Part shown: positions 25,989 through 35,379 of the stretch, in pieces | How positions within the stretch are numbered: the stretch's first letter is position 1 | Layout: each line of letters begins with the position of its first letter | NCBI RefSeq assembly: GCF_900104175.1 | Contig: NZ_FNIX01000002.1 | Coordinates: forward strand, 682,001-746,000 | Direction of reading: 5' to 3' | Length of the DNA stretch: 64,000 bases | From: Lentzea jiangxiensis | Lineage (GTDB): Bacteria > Actinomycetota > Actinomycetes > Mycobacteriales > Pseudonocardiaceae | Position numbers and translations under genes: made by a program | Notes under the pieces: model-generated | The model's input: the letters and a program-made list of their open reading frames with translations, nothing else | Database searches by the model: none | Told to the model about the DNA's origin: nothing

Positions 25989-26380
25989 GGCAGATCCTTT
26001 GCTGGAAGGGAGAAGGGCGCGCTGAAGAGCGGGACGACGGTCCCGTGTGGAATGACAGGGGTGGGTTTCAGCGGCCGGCGCGACAGAAAGCGCTGGCATG
26101 GCGTCGAAGATCGACGTGCCGGCGCGAGGTGAAGAAGGCGGCTTGGGTCACGGAGCGAGCGTCACACCCGCGTCGAGCCGGGTCAACGGCCGGAACGGAC
26201 GTCCCACATCATGGAGCCGAGCTGGACGCAGCCGCCTATTTTTCACGCTGGAAGAAAGTCCGCCGGTCAATCTCTTCCAGTTGCTGGGACGACATCATTT
26301 CCTGCCGCGCACAGTTGCGCGAGCGGTGCCCGGCTCAGCACCGTGGAGGGGGAAGTCCCTCCCACGAAAGGAAGTTCGCG
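25989..26380. promoter_or_regulatory. Divergent control region of SBP operon and TauD gene
   Basis: About 390 bases between the divergent importer operon and the dioxygenase gene. It has an AT-rich patch near 26238-26245 and a Cys-rich open stretch in frame with the dioxygenase (around 26275-26330). I looked for the Cys-containing leader peptides and SAM-type riboswitches sometimes found before actinobacterial sulfur genes and did not find a convincing one. ROK binding sites probably lie here, but no clear palindrome stands out. Confidence 0.5.
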
Positions 26381-27292
26381 ATGACCGCACAGCTTTCCGT
26401 CACCGTCTCCCGAGTGGGGGCGGGCATCGGCGCGAGGATCGACGGCGTGCGGCTCGGCGGTGACCTGCCGGAAGACGTCGTCGCGGAGATCCGGACCGCG
26501 CTGCTGGCCAACAAGGTCGTGTTCTTCTCGGGCCAGCACCACCTCGACGACGCTGGCCAGCTCGCCTTCGCCCGCCTGCTCGGCCAGCCGACCCTCGCCC
26601 ACCCGACGGTCAAGGGGCAGAACCACACCAACGTGCTGGCGATCGACTCCGACTACGGCAAGGCCAACAGCTGGCACACCGACGTCACCTTCGTCGACCG
26701 CGTACCGGCGATCAGCATCCTGCGCGCCGTCGAACTGCCGCCCTACGGCGGCAGCACCGTGTGGGCGAACACGGCACGCGCCTACGACGAGCTGCCCGAC
26801 GCCCTGAAGGCACTCGTCGACCGGCTGTGGGCATTGCACACCAACGTCTACGACTACGCGGGCCACGTCGACTCGACCCGCATCGGCGGCATCGACGTGA
26901 AGGAACGGGCCTACCGCGAGGAGTTCGAGTCACAGCGCTACGAGACCGAGCACCCGCTGGTCCGCGTGCACCCGGAGACGGGCGAGCGCGCCCTGCTGCT
27001 CGGTCACTTCGTCAAGCGGATCGTCGGCGTCAGCCCCACCGAGTCGCGGGCGATCTTCGACCTGCTGCAGAACCGCGTGACCAAGCTCGAGAACACCGTG
27101 CGCTGGCAGTGGTCCGACGGCGACGTCGCCGTGTGGGACAACAGGGCCACCCAACACTACGGCGTGGACGACTACGACAACGCCCGCCGCAGACTGCACC
27201 GCATCACCATCGCCGGTGACGTCCCGGTCAGCGTCGAGGGCGTCCCGAGCACGACGGTGGTGGGCGACGCCGCCCACTTCTCCGCCCTCTGA
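26381..27292 (+). CDS. TauD/TfdA-family 2-oxoglutarate-dependent dioxygenase
   Basis: 303 residues. The iron-binding facial triad is visible as WHTDVTF (His-x-Asp) and the late His in [11 protein letters not shown], with the 2-oxoglutarate Arg in [12 protein letters not shown]. Family members hydroxylate taurine or other sulfonates, alkyl sulfates or related acids, releasing sulfite or sulfate. ATG 26381 has AAAGGAAG upstream. It is divergent from the SsuABC-like importer, which strongly suggests an organosulfur substrate brought in by that system. A hairpin terminator follows. Confidence 0.93.
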   Translation: MTAQLSVTVSRVGAGIGARIDGVRLGGDLPEDVVAEIRTALLANKVVFFSGQHHLDDAGQLAFARLLGQPTLAHPTVKGQNHTNVLAIDSDYGKANSWHTDVTFVDRVPAISILRAVELPPYGGSTVWANTARAYDELPDALKALVDRLWALHTNVYDYAGHVDSTRIGGIDVKERAYREEFESQRYETEHPLVRVHPETGERALLLGHFVKRIVGVSPTESRAIFDLLQNRVTKLENTVRWQWSDGDVAVWDNRATQHYGVDDYDNARRRLHRITIAGDVPVSVEGVPSTTVVGDAAHFSAL

Positions 27293-27323
27293 GGCGCGAG
27301 GGACTCCGGCCACGTGAGTCCGG

Positions 27324-27361
27324 CGTTGCCGAGGTGCCGGGAAACCGGCCCCTCGGCAACG
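27324..27361 (+). terminator. Hairpin terminator after TauD gene
   Basis: Perfect 10-bp outer stem (cgttgccgag / ctcggcaacg) with an inner ccgg/ccgg stem around a gaaa loop, 31 bases after the stop. Confidence 0.82.
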
Positions 27362-27430
27362 CGGCCCTGGTGAGGCGGAGTTCCGCACCGGGGCGTCAGC
27401 GGTCGCCACACCGCGAAACGCCCCGCGTGA

Positions 27431-27901
27431 TCAGCTCCTGAGCTTCGTCATCGTCCAGTACGCGGTTCCCGACTGGCAGGCCCGCAGGCCGACGGCTTGT
27501 CCGTGGCCGCCCTGGTTGTGCAGGCAGAGTCCGGTCGACACGTTGGTGAAGCGCTTCTTCGTCGTGGACGACGTCCTCCAGTCGGTCGCGTTGACCGAGC
27601 AGGAGGTGGTGAACACCGACGACTGCCCGCCGGCCAGGCACAGGCCGGTCCTCTTGTTCTTGAACTTGCCGGGCGTGTAGTTGTCCCACTTCTGGTGGTC
27701 GTTCCTGTCCTGGCAGTTGTGCGTGTACACGTCGCCTTGTGCGTTGGAGTCCAGGCAGCGGGCGAGGTTGTCCGCGAACCTGATCCAGTACAGCGACTCG
27801 GCCTGCGGTGCCGCGGCGCCCGCGGGCGCGGCAACGAGCACCAACGCCGTGGCCGCGAGCAATCCCGTGATCCTGAGCAGCATTTGCTTGGACGTCGACA
27901 A
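27431..27901 (-). CDS. Secreted ricin B-type lectin-domain protein
   Basis: 156 residues. Signal peptide LLRITGLLAATALVLVAAPAGAAAP is cleaved near AGA-AAP. The mature part is a single beta-trefoil-like module with repeated Q-x-W-type elements and paired Cys: ARCLDSNAQGDVYTHNCQDR (about 40-60), RNDHQKWDNY, RTGLCLAGG and STGLCLHNQGG. TTG 27901 is preferred because AGGAGG lies 6 bases upstream; an internal ATG lacks one. Carbohydrate binding outside the cell is likely. It is divergent from the HTH-glycosidase fusion, hinting at a shared carbohydrate context. Confidence 0.85.
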   Translation of the reverse strand: MSTSKQMLLRITGLLAATALVLVAAPAGAAAPQAESLYWIRFADNLARCLDSNAQGDVYTHNCQDRNDHQKWDNYTPGKFKNKRTGLCLAGGQSSVFTTSCSVNATDWRTSSTTKKRFTNVSTGLCLHNQGGHGQAVGLRACQSGTAYWTMTKLRS

Positions 27902-28152
27902 CGGAGTCCTCCTGAGTGATTGGTCACCCTCGATGTTCCGGAGCGCGCAGTCAACACGGCGATTTCGGTGGAAGTGATTTCCTGTGAAGTCCGCGAGCGC
28001 GTTCCGGACAAACAATGCCGATGACCCCGCAATGGAGGCAACGTACCGCCGTCCCGACATGATGTGACATGCCCTGGCCAGGTGATATCCACGCGGGTGG
28101 GATGGCTGCCATACTGGCCCGCGACACCGAAGGCTTGGGGAGGGCGGTAGGT

Positions 28153-29742
28153 GTGGCGGGAGACAGGGGCGAGCTCGCGTGCCGTCTGGCGGCGCTCAAG
28201 CAGCGCAGCGGGCTGAGTTATTCGGAGTTGGGGAGGAAGTCGCACATCAGCAGTTCGACGCTGCACAGGTATTGCTCGGGAACGACTGTTCCGCCGGACT
28301 ACCGGACCGTGGTCGGAATCGCGACGGCGTGTTCGGCGGACGACGAGGAACTGGTCGAGTTGCTGGCCCAGTGGAGGGTCGCGGCCGGCCAGGCGGCACT
28401 TCCGGAAATCGTGCGCCCGGCGCCGGAATCCCGGCGGTCGCCACGTCCGCGCACCTTTTCCGTGATGTCCACCGGGCTCGTCCTGGTGCTCGTTCTCGTG
28501 TCGCTCACGGCCAGTGGTGCGGACGTGGCAACCATCCCCGTGCGGCAGCAGGTCGCCGGTCCGTCCTGGCAGCGGGAACGGCCGCTGACGCCGTCGTTGT
28601 TCGGCGTGACGGCGTCCTCGTCGAGCGGGGTGATGCCGTCGTTCCGGGTCGGCAGTCTGCGGTTCTGGGACAGCGGCACCCGGTGGGCGAGGCTGCAACC
28701 GCGGCGCGACGCCTACGACTGGACTGTGCTCGACCGGCTCGTCGCCGGCGCGCGGAAGGCGGACCTGCCCGCGACGCTGGTGTTCGGCGGCACACCGGCG
28801 TGGGCCGCGCCTGCCGGGCCGAAAGCACCGTACGGCGACGATTCCCGCAGCGCGCCACCCGACGACCTGGCGGTGTGGGAACGGTTCGTCAGCACCCTGG
28901 CGGCCCGCTACCAGGGCCGCATCGACGCCTACGAGGTCTGGGTCCACGCCAACGACCAACGGTACTTCTCCGGTTCGACGGAAACCCTGGTCGAGATGAC
29001 CAGGCTGGCCGGGCGCGCCATCAGGGCCGTGGACCCGCGAGCGGTCGTGGTGTGCCCGTCGATCGCCCGGCTGTGGACGGACGAGGGCCGCGCCGTTCTG
29101 CGCCGGTTCGCCGAACTGCGCGGCTACGACCACTGCGACGTCGCGGGTCTGAACCTGCACCAGCAGCACGCGGCCGATCCACCGGAGACCATGATCGGCC
29201 TTTTGCGGCAGATCGACGGTGCCCTGCACGACGCGGGCGTCCACCCGCGTTTGTGGAACACCGGCGTCACCTACGAGTACGTTCGCGACGACCGGCTGGA
29301 CGAGCAACGCGCGGCCGACTACGCCGTGCGCTTCTACCTGGCCGCAATCCACGGCTCCCACTTCAGCCTCGAACGCACCTACTTCTACAACTGGGGCGGT
29401 GGCGGCCTGCCCATCACGCTGCAGGCCGTCGGAAGCCCGCCCACCAAGGCCGCGCTCGCGGTGGAGGAGCTGCAACGGTGGCTGACCCGCACCAACACCC
29501 AGTCATGCGGGCAGGGCCTCGCCATCGGCTTGCCGGCGAACGTGTGGCAGTGCCAGTTCACCGCGGACGACAACCGGCTGCTCACGATCCGCTGGACGCA
29601 CGAGGGCACCGCGATGACGTCACTCCCACCACACGCCGAGGAGGTGCGCGGCCTTGACGGCACCAGCCGTCCGGTGCGGGCGGGCGACACCCTCGCAGTT
29701 TCCGGAACGCCCGTGCTCGTCGTGCAGCAGCCAAGGGGCTAG
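28153..29742 (+). CDS. HTH-transmembrane-glycoside hydrolase fusion protein
   Basis: 529 residues with three parts. Residues ~1-85 are a cytoplasmic XRE-type helix-turn-helix (LACRLAALKQRSGLSYSELG; SSSTLHRYCSGTTVPPDYRTV). A single membrane helix follows (FSVMSTGLVLVLVLVSLTAS, ~119-138). The outside ~380 residues form a GH39/GH5-like (beta/alpha)8 fold: FWDSGTRWARLQPRRDAYDW, VFGGTPAWAAP, YEVWVHANDQRYF, VAGLNLHQQ and a late NWGGGG. The usual acid/base Asn-Glu is replaced by HAND in YEVWVHAND, so catalysis is doubtful. GTG 28153 has GGGGAGG upstream. It may sense extracellular glycans and report to DNA. Confidence 0.82.
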   Translation: MAGDRGELACRLAALKQRSGLSYSELGRKSHISSSTLHRYCSGTTVPPDYRTVVGIATACSADDEELVELLAQWRVAAGQAALPEIVRPAPESRRSPRPRTFSVMSTGLVLVLVLVSLTASGADVATIPVRQQVAGPSWQRERPLTPSLFGVTASSSSGVMPSFRVGSLRFWDSGTRWARLQPRRDAYDWTVLDRLVAGARKADLPATLVFGGTPAWAAPAGPKAPYGDDSRSAPPDDLAVWERFVSTLAARYQGRIDAYEVWVHANDQRYFSGSTETLVEMTRLAGRAIRAVDPRAVVVCPSIARLWTDEGRAVLRRFAELRGYDHCDVAGLNLHQQHAADPPETMIGLLRQIDGALHDAGVHPRLWNTGVTYEYVRDDRLDEQRAADYAVRFYLAAIHGSHFSLERTYFYNWGGGGLPITLQAVGSPPTKAALAVEELQRWLTRTNTQSCGQGLAIGLPANVWQCQFTADDNRLLTIRWTHEGTAMTSLPPHAEEVRGLDGTSRPVRAGDTLAVSGTPVLVVQQPRG

Positions 29743-29815
29743 CAGCGAACCACGCGACCGACTCTGCACTGTGAGAAGACGAATGAGTCGTTGAGGCGCC
29801 TTCGTGAACCGCCCG

Positions 29816-30352
29816 CTATCGCGCGTAAGCCTTGCGGCGGGGTAGCGGACCGACACCGGCGCGCCGGCCGGGCCGCATCGCGGCGTGGCGTTGTCCGGGC
29901 CCGAGACCGGAGCGGGCGGCCAAGGCGTCAGCGACAACACCGGTGGCGAAGGCGTAGACGCCCTTGTGCAGCAGGTCCACCACCAGTTCCCGGCGGGGCC
30001 AGGTGGGCGGCGGGGCCCCGACACCGGTCGCGTTCTCCAGGATCTGGTCGTTGGTCACCCGGACCACGGCGAACTTCGCCGAGGACCACGGGCCGCGCAG
30101 CCCGGCGTGCGCCATGACCGAGCGCAGCACGCCGAGCACCATGCCCTGACCGAAGTGCATCGCCAGGTTCAGCGGCACGGGCTGGCGGCCACCGGGCCGT
30201 TCACGGAGACCGGTGAGCCGTTGCAGGACCCTCGCCGGTACGTGGGAGTCGGGTCGGCCGGTCAGGCGTTGCTCGGCCTTCTCGCCGAGAGTCATCACCA
30301 GCACCCCGGTGGTGCCGGCCAGCAGACCCTCCCACAGAACGCGTTTCATCAT
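29816..30352 (-). CDS. Membrane protein of unknown function
   Basis: A 178-residue protein with a hydrophobic N-terminal helix (WEGLLAGTTGVLVMTLG), a middle segment FGQGMVLGVLRSVMAHAG and an FATGVVADALAA helix, ending in a strongly basic Arg/Pro tail. Looks like a 3-4 helix actinobacterial membrane protein. Two ATGs lie at 30352 and 30349; either may be used. It converges on the HTH-glycosidase gene and is about 190 bases beyond the end of qcrB on the same strand. No family assigned. Confidence 0.65.
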   Translation of the reverse strand: MMKRVLWEGLLAGTTGVLVMTLGEKAEQRLTGRPDSHVPARVLQRLTGLRERPGGRQPVPLNLAMHFGQGMVLGVLRSVMAHAGLRGPWSSAKFAVVRVTNDQILENATGVGAPPPTWPRRELVVDLLHKGVYAFATGVVADALAARSGLGPGQRHAAMRPGRRAGVGPLPRRKAYAR

Positions 30353-30540
30353 GCCGCCACGAGTACCCGGCTCCGGGTGACCTATCCACGGCCTCGAGTC
30401 GATCGCGTCGCAGCAGGGTCCGGTAGCTCTGGTACGGCGGACGGCCTGGGCCGGGTTGCCGTCGGCGAGGTGCAGTCGGCGAGGTGCAGTTCGACGAGGG
30501 TGCGGTGCGCCTGGTGTCCAGGCGGAATGTTGGAGGGGAT

Positions 30541-32139
30541 CTACTTCGGACTGTCCTCGCCGCTCAGCGCGCCCTCGGACACGCCCTTGGCCGAGCGGGC
30601 GTCGCCCAGTGCCGCTACTTCTTCCGGGGGGTCCGGTCGCAGCAGGGTGCCGGAGACCGGCCGTCCGGCGTAGCCGAGGTCGTTCATCCGCTTGGGCAGG
30701 GGAGTGCCCTGGTAGGTCAGGGGCTTGTCGGACAGCGGCTGGTGGACCTCGATGAACTGGCCGTGCGGCAGCCGTTTGATCGTGCCCGTGGCGATGCCGT
30801 GGTCGAGCACCTCGCGGTCGGAGCGCTGCAGCCCGATGCAGGCGCGGTAGGTGAGGAGGTAGGCGAGCGGCGGCAGCACCAGCATGCCGATGCGGCCTGC
30901 CCACGTCATGGCGTTGAGCGAGAGCTGGAACCTCTCGGCGATGACGTCGTTGCCGCCCGAGACGAGCAGGACGCAGAAGAACGTGATCGCCATGGCACCG
31001 AGGCTGGTGCGCACCGGAACGTCCCTGGGGCGTTGGACGAGGTGGTGGTGGGCGTGGTCGCGGGTGAGGCGGCGCTCGATCCACGGATAGGCGCCGGCGA
31101 GCCCGAACATGACCAGCGGCAGGACCACCGTGGGCCAGAACTGGGCGGGGATGCGGTAGTCGCCGAGGAAGAGCTCCCACGCGGGCCACAGGCGGGTCGA
31201 GCCGTCGAGCCAGCCGATGTACCAGTCCGGCTGGGAACCGGCCGAGACGTGCGCGGCGTTGTACGGGCCGAACAACCAGATGGGGTTGATCTGGAACAGC
31301 CCGCCCATCAGCCCGAGCAGGCCGACCACCGCGGCGAAGAACGCGCCGCTCTTCACCGCGAAGATCGGCAGGATGCGGACGCCCACGACGTTGTTCTCAG
31401 TGCGGCCGAGGCCGGGGAACTGGGTGTGCTTCTGGTACCAGACCAGGGCCAGGTGCACGGCGACGAGCGCGAGGATGATCGCGGGCACGAGCAGCACGTG
31501 CACGAGGTAGAGCCGCGGGATGATCTCGGTGCCGGGGAACTCGGAGCCGAAGACCAGCCAGTGCGTCCAGGTGCCGGCGACCGGGATGGACTGCACGATG
31601 CCGGACATGATCCGCAGGCCCGTGCCGGAGAGCAGGTCGTCGGGCAGCGAGTAGCCGGCGAAGCCCTCGGCCATGCCGAGGATCAACAGCAGGATGCCGA
31701 TCACCCAGTTGATCTCGCGGGGTTTGCGGAAGGCGCCGGTGAAGAACACGCGGAGCATGTGCACGACGATCGCGGCCATGAAGACGAGAGCGGCCCAGTG
31801 GTGCACCTGGCGGACGAACAAACCTCCGCGCACCTCGAACGAGATCTCGAGCGCGCTCTCGTAGGCCCGCGACATGTCAATGCCGCGCAGGCCCTCGTAG
31901 CTCCCCGAGTAGGTCACCTCGGTCATCGACGGGTCGAAGAACAGGCCGAGGTAGGTGCCGGACAGCAGCAGCACGACGAAGCTGTAGAGCGCGACCTCGC
32001 CGAGCAGGAACGACCAGTGCGTCGGGAACACCTTGTTGATCTGCCGCCGGACCGCGGCGGCCATGTGCAGGCGGTCCTCGGCGAACCCGGCTGTCCCGGC
32101 GACGACGCGGCGCGGTGCCTTGGTCGGACGCTCGCTCAT
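30541..32139 (-). CDS. qcrB: Cytochrome bc1 complex cytochrome b subunit
   Basis: 532 residues. Cytochrome b signatures are [20 protein letters not shown] (heme-ligand His pairs), the [25 protein letters not shown]-site loop (in part), [17 protein letters not shown] and the [11 protein letters not shown] segment (PEWY-type quinol site, here PDWY as in actinobacteria). A hydrophilic C-terminal extension is typical of the actinobacterial protein. ATG 32139 overlaps the qcrA stop by 4 bases. It oxidises menaquinol in the respiratory chain together with QcrA and QcrC. Confidence 0.95.
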   Translation of the reverse strand: MSERPTKAPRRVVAGTAGFAEDRLHMAAAVRRQINKVFPTHWSFLLGEVALYSFVVLLLSGTYLGLFFDPSMTEVTYSGSYEGLRGIDMSRAYESALEISFEVRGGLFVRQVHHWAALVFMAAIVVHMLRVFFTGAFRKPREINWVIGILLLILGMAEGFAGYSLPDDLLSGTGLRIMSGIVQSIPVAGTWTHWLVFGSEFPGTEIIPRLYLVHVLLVPAIILALVAVHLALVWYQKHTQFPGLGRTENNVVGVRILPIFAVKSGAFFAAVVGLLGLMGGLFQINPIWLFGPYNAAHVSAGSQPDWYIGWLDGSTRLWPAWELFLGDYRIPAQFWPTVVLPLVMFGLAGAYPWIERRLTRDHAHHHLVQRPRDVPVRTSLGAMAITFFCVLLVSGGNDVIAERFQLSLNAMTWAGRIGMLVLPPLAYLLTYRACIGLQRSDREVLDHGIATGTIKRLPHGQFIEVHQPLSDKPLTYQGTPLPKRMNDLGYAGRPVSGTLLRPDPPEEVAALGDARSAKGVSEGALSGEDSPK

Positions 32140-33257
32140 GGCTTCAGCTCCCAGAACCCCGGTCCGACGACTTCGGCGAAGTCGCCGCGGGCGACGAAGT
32201 ACCCGTCGTCGCCGACGGTGATGGGCAGCTCGGGCAGTGGACGGGTGGCGGGACCGAAGATCGGCACGGCACCCGCGAACACGTCGAACTGCGACTGGTG
32301 GCACGGGCACAGCAACCGCCCGGTCTGCTGCTCGTACAGCGATGCCGGGCAACCCAGGTGCGTGCACACCTTGGAGTAGGCGTAGAAGTCACCGTGGTGG
32401 AAGTCCTCCCGCCCCGGACGGCTCGTCACCGTCGTGCCGGGGCGGAAGCGGAACAGCATCACCGCGCTGTCGGCCCTGCGCAGCGCGGCGTGCAACCGTT
32501 CGGGCTCCTCCCGGTCGGTCTCGCGGAACGGGAAGACCGTGACGTACCCGCCCGCGCGGAGGTCCTCCGGCCGGACCAGCACGACCTCGTCCGGGTCGCC
32601 GGTGTCCAGCCTCAGGTAGACCGTTTCGCCGTTGATCGGCTTCCAGCCGGTGCGCCACAACGAGTCCGGGCTGTCACCGTGCTTCCACGGATCCCGCACG
32701 AGAGGGCCGATCGCCATGACCCCGAGGCCGAGACCGAACAGGCCGGCGGACGTCGCCGCGACACGCCGGAACAAGGTGCGCCGTTGCAGGCCGCTGCGGG
32801 TGCCGGCGTCGCGGAACTCGGCGGCGACCGTCCGCTTGTCCGCCTCCGAGGAGCTGCCGGAATGTCGCTGCTGCACGGCGAGCTCCTGTGGCAGGAACTT
32901 CTTGGCGTAGGCGACGGCACCGACCGCCAGGCCGAGCAGCGTGAGCCCGAACGTGAGGCCGACCATCGGGGTGTAGAGCGTGCGGACCTGGTAGCCGGGC
33001 GCACCGGGCGGCAGGTACTCGTACGGCCAGAACACGAACACGCCGATCAGGGCGAGCGCCGACACTCCCGCCAGCACGAACCAGCCGGTGACGTGCCGCA
33101 GCGCCCGCCGCTCCATCTTCGTGCCGGGCACGGGCCAGCGTTCGGCGTACTGGACGAGCCGCACGTCGTCGAGACGCGTCCCGAGCCGGACCAGCTCGTC
33201 GTCGGACATCCGGTCCAGCTCGTCGGCCGAGATGGCGTCCTTGTCGCGTTCGCTCAT
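32136..33257 (-). CDS. qcrA: Cytochrome bc1 complex Rieske iron-sulfur subunit
   Basis: 373 residues. Three N-terminal membrane helices, the actinobacterial arrangement, precede the Rieske domain. Cluster ligands are in [10 protein letters not shown] and [11 protein letters not shown] (Cys-x-His ... Cys-x2-His). A Ser-rich linker ([13 protein letters not shown]) joins the helices. Start ATG 33257 overlaps the QcrC stop (4 bases), and its stop overlaps qcrB, so the three genes are tightly coupled. It passes electrons from menaquinol to the QcrC hemes. Confidence 0.95.
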   Translation of the reverse strand: MSERDKDAISADELDRMSDDELVRLGTRLDDVRLVQYAERWPVPGTKMERRALRHVTGWFVLAGVSALALIGVFVFWPYEYLPPGAPGYQVRTLYTPMVGLTFGLTLLGLAVGAVAYAKKFLPQELAVQQRHSGSSSEADKRTVAAEFRDAGTRSGLQRRTLFRRVAATSAGLFGLGLGVMAIGPLVRDPWKHGDSPDSLWRTGWKPINGETVYLRLDTGDPDEVVLVRPEDLRAGGYVTVFPFRETDREEPERLHAALRRADSAVMLFRFRPGTTVTSRPGREDFHHGDFYAYSKVCTHLGCPASLYEQQTGRLLCPCHQSQFDVFAGAVPIFGPATRPLPELPITVGDDGYFVARGDFAEVVGPGFWELKP

Positions 33258-34045
33258 GCCCGCGCCCCGATCCACAGGGTGAGCAGCACGAGCGCGACGA
33301 TGCCGACCACCCACGCCACCGCGCCCTCGGACACGGGCCCCAGCGAGCCCAGCGGGTGCCCGCCGTAGTTGTTGCTCTCGTGCTGCACCGACTCGACGTA
33401 GGCGATGATGTCCCGTTTCTCCTCGGGGGAGAGCTGCCGGTCGCCGAACACCGGCATGTTCGACGGGCCGGTGAGCATGGCCGTGTAGATCTGCTCCTCG
33501 TTCGCCGGGTCGAGGCTCGGCGCGTACTTGCCCGAGGTGAGCGCGCCTCCGCGGCCGGTGAAGTTGTGGCAGGCGGCGCAGTTGAGGCGGAACAGCTCAC
33601 CACCGCGCGCGACGTTGCCCCGCAGCGCCTCGCCGCGTTCCTCCGGCATCTTGGCGCCGCCGCCGCCGAAGCTGTCGACGTACGCCATCAGCGCCCGGAT
33701 CTCGTCGTCGCTGAACTCGACGGGCTTGCGCTGCCCCTGCGCCTGCTGGCGCGCCAGCGGCATCCGCCCCGTCGACACCTGGAAGTAGACCTTCGCCTCG
33801 CCCGCCCCGACCAGGCTCGGCCCCCGGCCCTCCACCCCTTCCAGCTGGGCGCCGTGGCACGTCAGGCAGGTGTTGAGGTAGATCTGCTCACCCTGCCGCT
33901 GCGTTCCCGACTCCTGGGCCACCGCCGTCTGGCGTTGCGGGGTCAGCAGGCCGGCGAGGGTCCCGGCGGCGACGAGGGCCAGCAACAGGAAAGCCCACCG
34001 CCGCAGCCGGCGTCGTCGTGGAGAGGTGCGCCGTTGTTGCGACAT
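33254..34045 (-). CDS. qcrC: Cytochrome bc1 complex diheme cytochrome c subunit
   Basis: 263 residues. An N-terminal hydrophobic anchor (AFLLLALVAAGTLAGLL), two c-type heme sites CLTCH and CAACH, and a C-terminal membrane helix (VAWVVGIVALVLLTLW). Met ligands are plausible in GPSNMPVF. ATG 34045 has GGGAG 5 bases upstream. In actinobacteria QcrC links the bc1 complex directly to the aa3 oxidase as a supercomplex. The usual upstream partner ctaE is not present in this window. Confidence 0.94.
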   Translation of the reverse strand: MSQQRRTSPRRRRLRRWAFLLLALVAAGTLAGLLTPQRQTAVAQESGTQRQGEQIYLNTCLTCHGAQLEGVEGRGPSLVGAGEAKVYFQVSTGRMPLARQQAQGQRKPVEFSDDEIRALMAYVDSFGGGGAKMPEERGEALRGNVARGGELFRLNCAACHNFTGRGGALTSGKYAPSLDPANEEQIYTAMLTGPSNMPVFGDRQLSPEEKRDIIAYVESVQHESNNYGGHPLGSLGPVSEGAVAWVVGIVALVLLTLWIGARA

Positions 34046-34431
34046 AAGCACTCCCGTGCCGTTGAACGGGCGGTGGGTCACGCCCGGCTACCACTCAAAA
34101 CGCACTTCAACCTGCTCCCGCGCAAATGCCCCCGAAGGGGCTTTCACCACGGTGCGTGGTGATCATGTCGACCGCGCCGAGGATCGTGCCGAGACCACCT
34201 ACGACCAGGCCGGAGGTCCACAGGTCACCGCCGACGCCGGGGAGTGGACCGCGCGACAGGTGCCGCGCAGCGTCCGGCCTACCCCTCGAAAGTCACCCGA
34301 CACCGGCGGTTTCACATCCGTTCGGGTGAAACACCGCTGGAACACGGCTGCATGACGGTCTTCGCGGTCCGGGTTCGAAGCCCCGGCGCCGGGTATGCCG
34401 CACGGGCCAAGACGCGTCCAGGAGGTGTGCT
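34046..34431. other. Upstream region of qcrC, no gene
   Basis: About 390 bases between qcrC and the small gene at 34432. It contains small palindromes such as caccacggtgcgtggtg near 34147-34163, and ccccgaagggg at 34130-34140. No convincing open frame. It must carry the qcr promoter and that of the small gene; no classical -35/-10 pair was identified. Confidence 0.5.
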
Positions 34432-34590
34432 GTGACGGAACCGACCGAGAACGAGCAGACGGAACGTGGTGCCGCCGAGGAGGCGAGCGGGACACCCCTC
34501 ACCGAGACGGAGGTCGAGGTCTCGAAGCGGCCACCGAGTGATCCGCCGAAGAACGACGGCATGGGCTTGAGCGAAGACGACGTCGAGTGA
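34432..34590 (+). CDS. Small acidic hypothetical protein
   Basis: A 52-residue product with GTG start and an ideal AGGAGG 6 bases before it. It is rich in Glu, Thr, Pro and Asp (TEPTENEQTERGAAEEASG at the start; MGLSEDDVE at the end), has no hydrophobic segment and no Cys, and is probably unstructured. The good start signal and clean acidic composition argue that it is real. It is divergent from qcrC. No leader/core pattern of a RiPP precursor was seen. Confidence 0.6.
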   Translation: MTEPTENEQTERGAAEEASGTPLTETEVEVSKRPPSDPPKNDGMGLSEDDVE

Positions 34591-34622
34591 GTCGTAAACA
34601 CCGGACGCCTGCGACGGCTCGA

Positions 34623-34865
34623 TCAGCCGATGGCTTCCCGGCTGCCGGCGGCGCTTTCCGGCGGCTCGACCTGCATGATGTTCGCGGTGTCGAGCACGGC
34701 GATGGTGCTGTCGGGCAGCAACACCGGTATCCACAGGTGAGAGGTCTCCGGATCGACCACGTGAGCCCCGAGCACCACGCCGCTCAGCACAGCGGCGGGA
34801 TGCAGGACGTCCGGGTTGAGGTAGGTGATGACCGCGCCGCGGCCGGGGCAAGGTGTCAAGGGCAT
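34623..34865 (-). CDS. Small hypothetical beta-rich protein
   Basis: An 80-residue product: GRGAVITYLNPDVLHPAAVL, then HLWIPVLLPDSTIAVLDTANI. The alternating hydrophobic pattern suggests a small beta-barrel. The frame is open further upstream, but the preceding part is low-complexity. The start could be ATG 34865 or a nearby GTG. I recognise no named domain. It converges on the small acidic gene at 34432. Confidence 0.6.
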   Translation of the reverse strand: MPLTPCPGRGAVITYLNPDVLHPAAVLSGVVLGAHVVDPETSHLWIPVLLPDSTIAVLDTANIMQVEPPESAAGSREAIG

Positions 34866-35054
34866 GGCGGTGTCCGTGAGGTCGGGGCACGCCCCGCCTC
34901 GGGCGGGTGCGGCCACAGCGGTGTGGGATCGCCGTTTGCTCGACGTTGTGCCTGGATACCCGTGCCGGTCCGGTCGAACCCCGTCACGCACGGGGGAGCG
35001 GGCCACAGGCGTCGGACTCCGCGGATTCCTTCCAGGGGACCGGGGTAGGCCGTC

Positions 35055-35318
35055 TTGGTGAGCTCGGTCGAACAACGGCTGGAACGCGTGATCCTCGACT
35101 TGGCCGGCGCCCGCGGCCCGGCGAAGTCGATCTGCCCGTCGGAGGCTGCGCGAGCGGTCGGTGGCGAAGGCTGGCGCGAGCTGATGGACCCGGCCCGCTC
35201 GGCGGCCAGGCGACTGGCGGCGCGAGGCCGGGTCGTCGTGACGAGCCGCGGGCAGGAGCTGTCCCCGGCCGAGGAGTGGCGCGGTCCGATCCGGATCCGC
35301 ACGACGGAATCCGGCTGA
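35055..35318 (+). CDS. DUF3253 protein
   Basis: 87 residues. The family block ILDLAGARGPAKSICPSEAA, GGEGWRELMDPARSAARRLA and a late RGPIRIR match DUF3253, a small winged-helix-like family of unknown role found in many bacteria. Its predicted fold suggests DNA binding. TTG/GTG near 35055-35058 starts it (GTG 35058 is preceded by taggccgtcttg). It is divergent from the beta-rich small protein. Confidence 0.82.
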   Translation: MVSSVEQRLERVILDLAGARGPAKSICPSEAARAVGGEGWRELMDPARSAARRLAARGRVVVTSRGQELSPAEEWRGPIRIRTTESG

Positions 35319-35379
35319 CCCGCTCCCGGTGCTCGGGTGCGGTCAGCACGGCCGTTGCGAAGAGAACACCCGGCCGTTG

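Noticed and set aside
25989-26380. Possible riboswitch or Cys leader peptide before sulfur genes
   Set aside because: A Cys-rich open stretch exists but lacks a start and stop of leader-peptide type, and no conserved riboswitch core was found.
34320-34400. tRNA-like T-loop (ggttcgaagcccc)
   Set aside because: The T-stem does not pair and no D-arm, anticodon arm or acceptor stem can be built around it.
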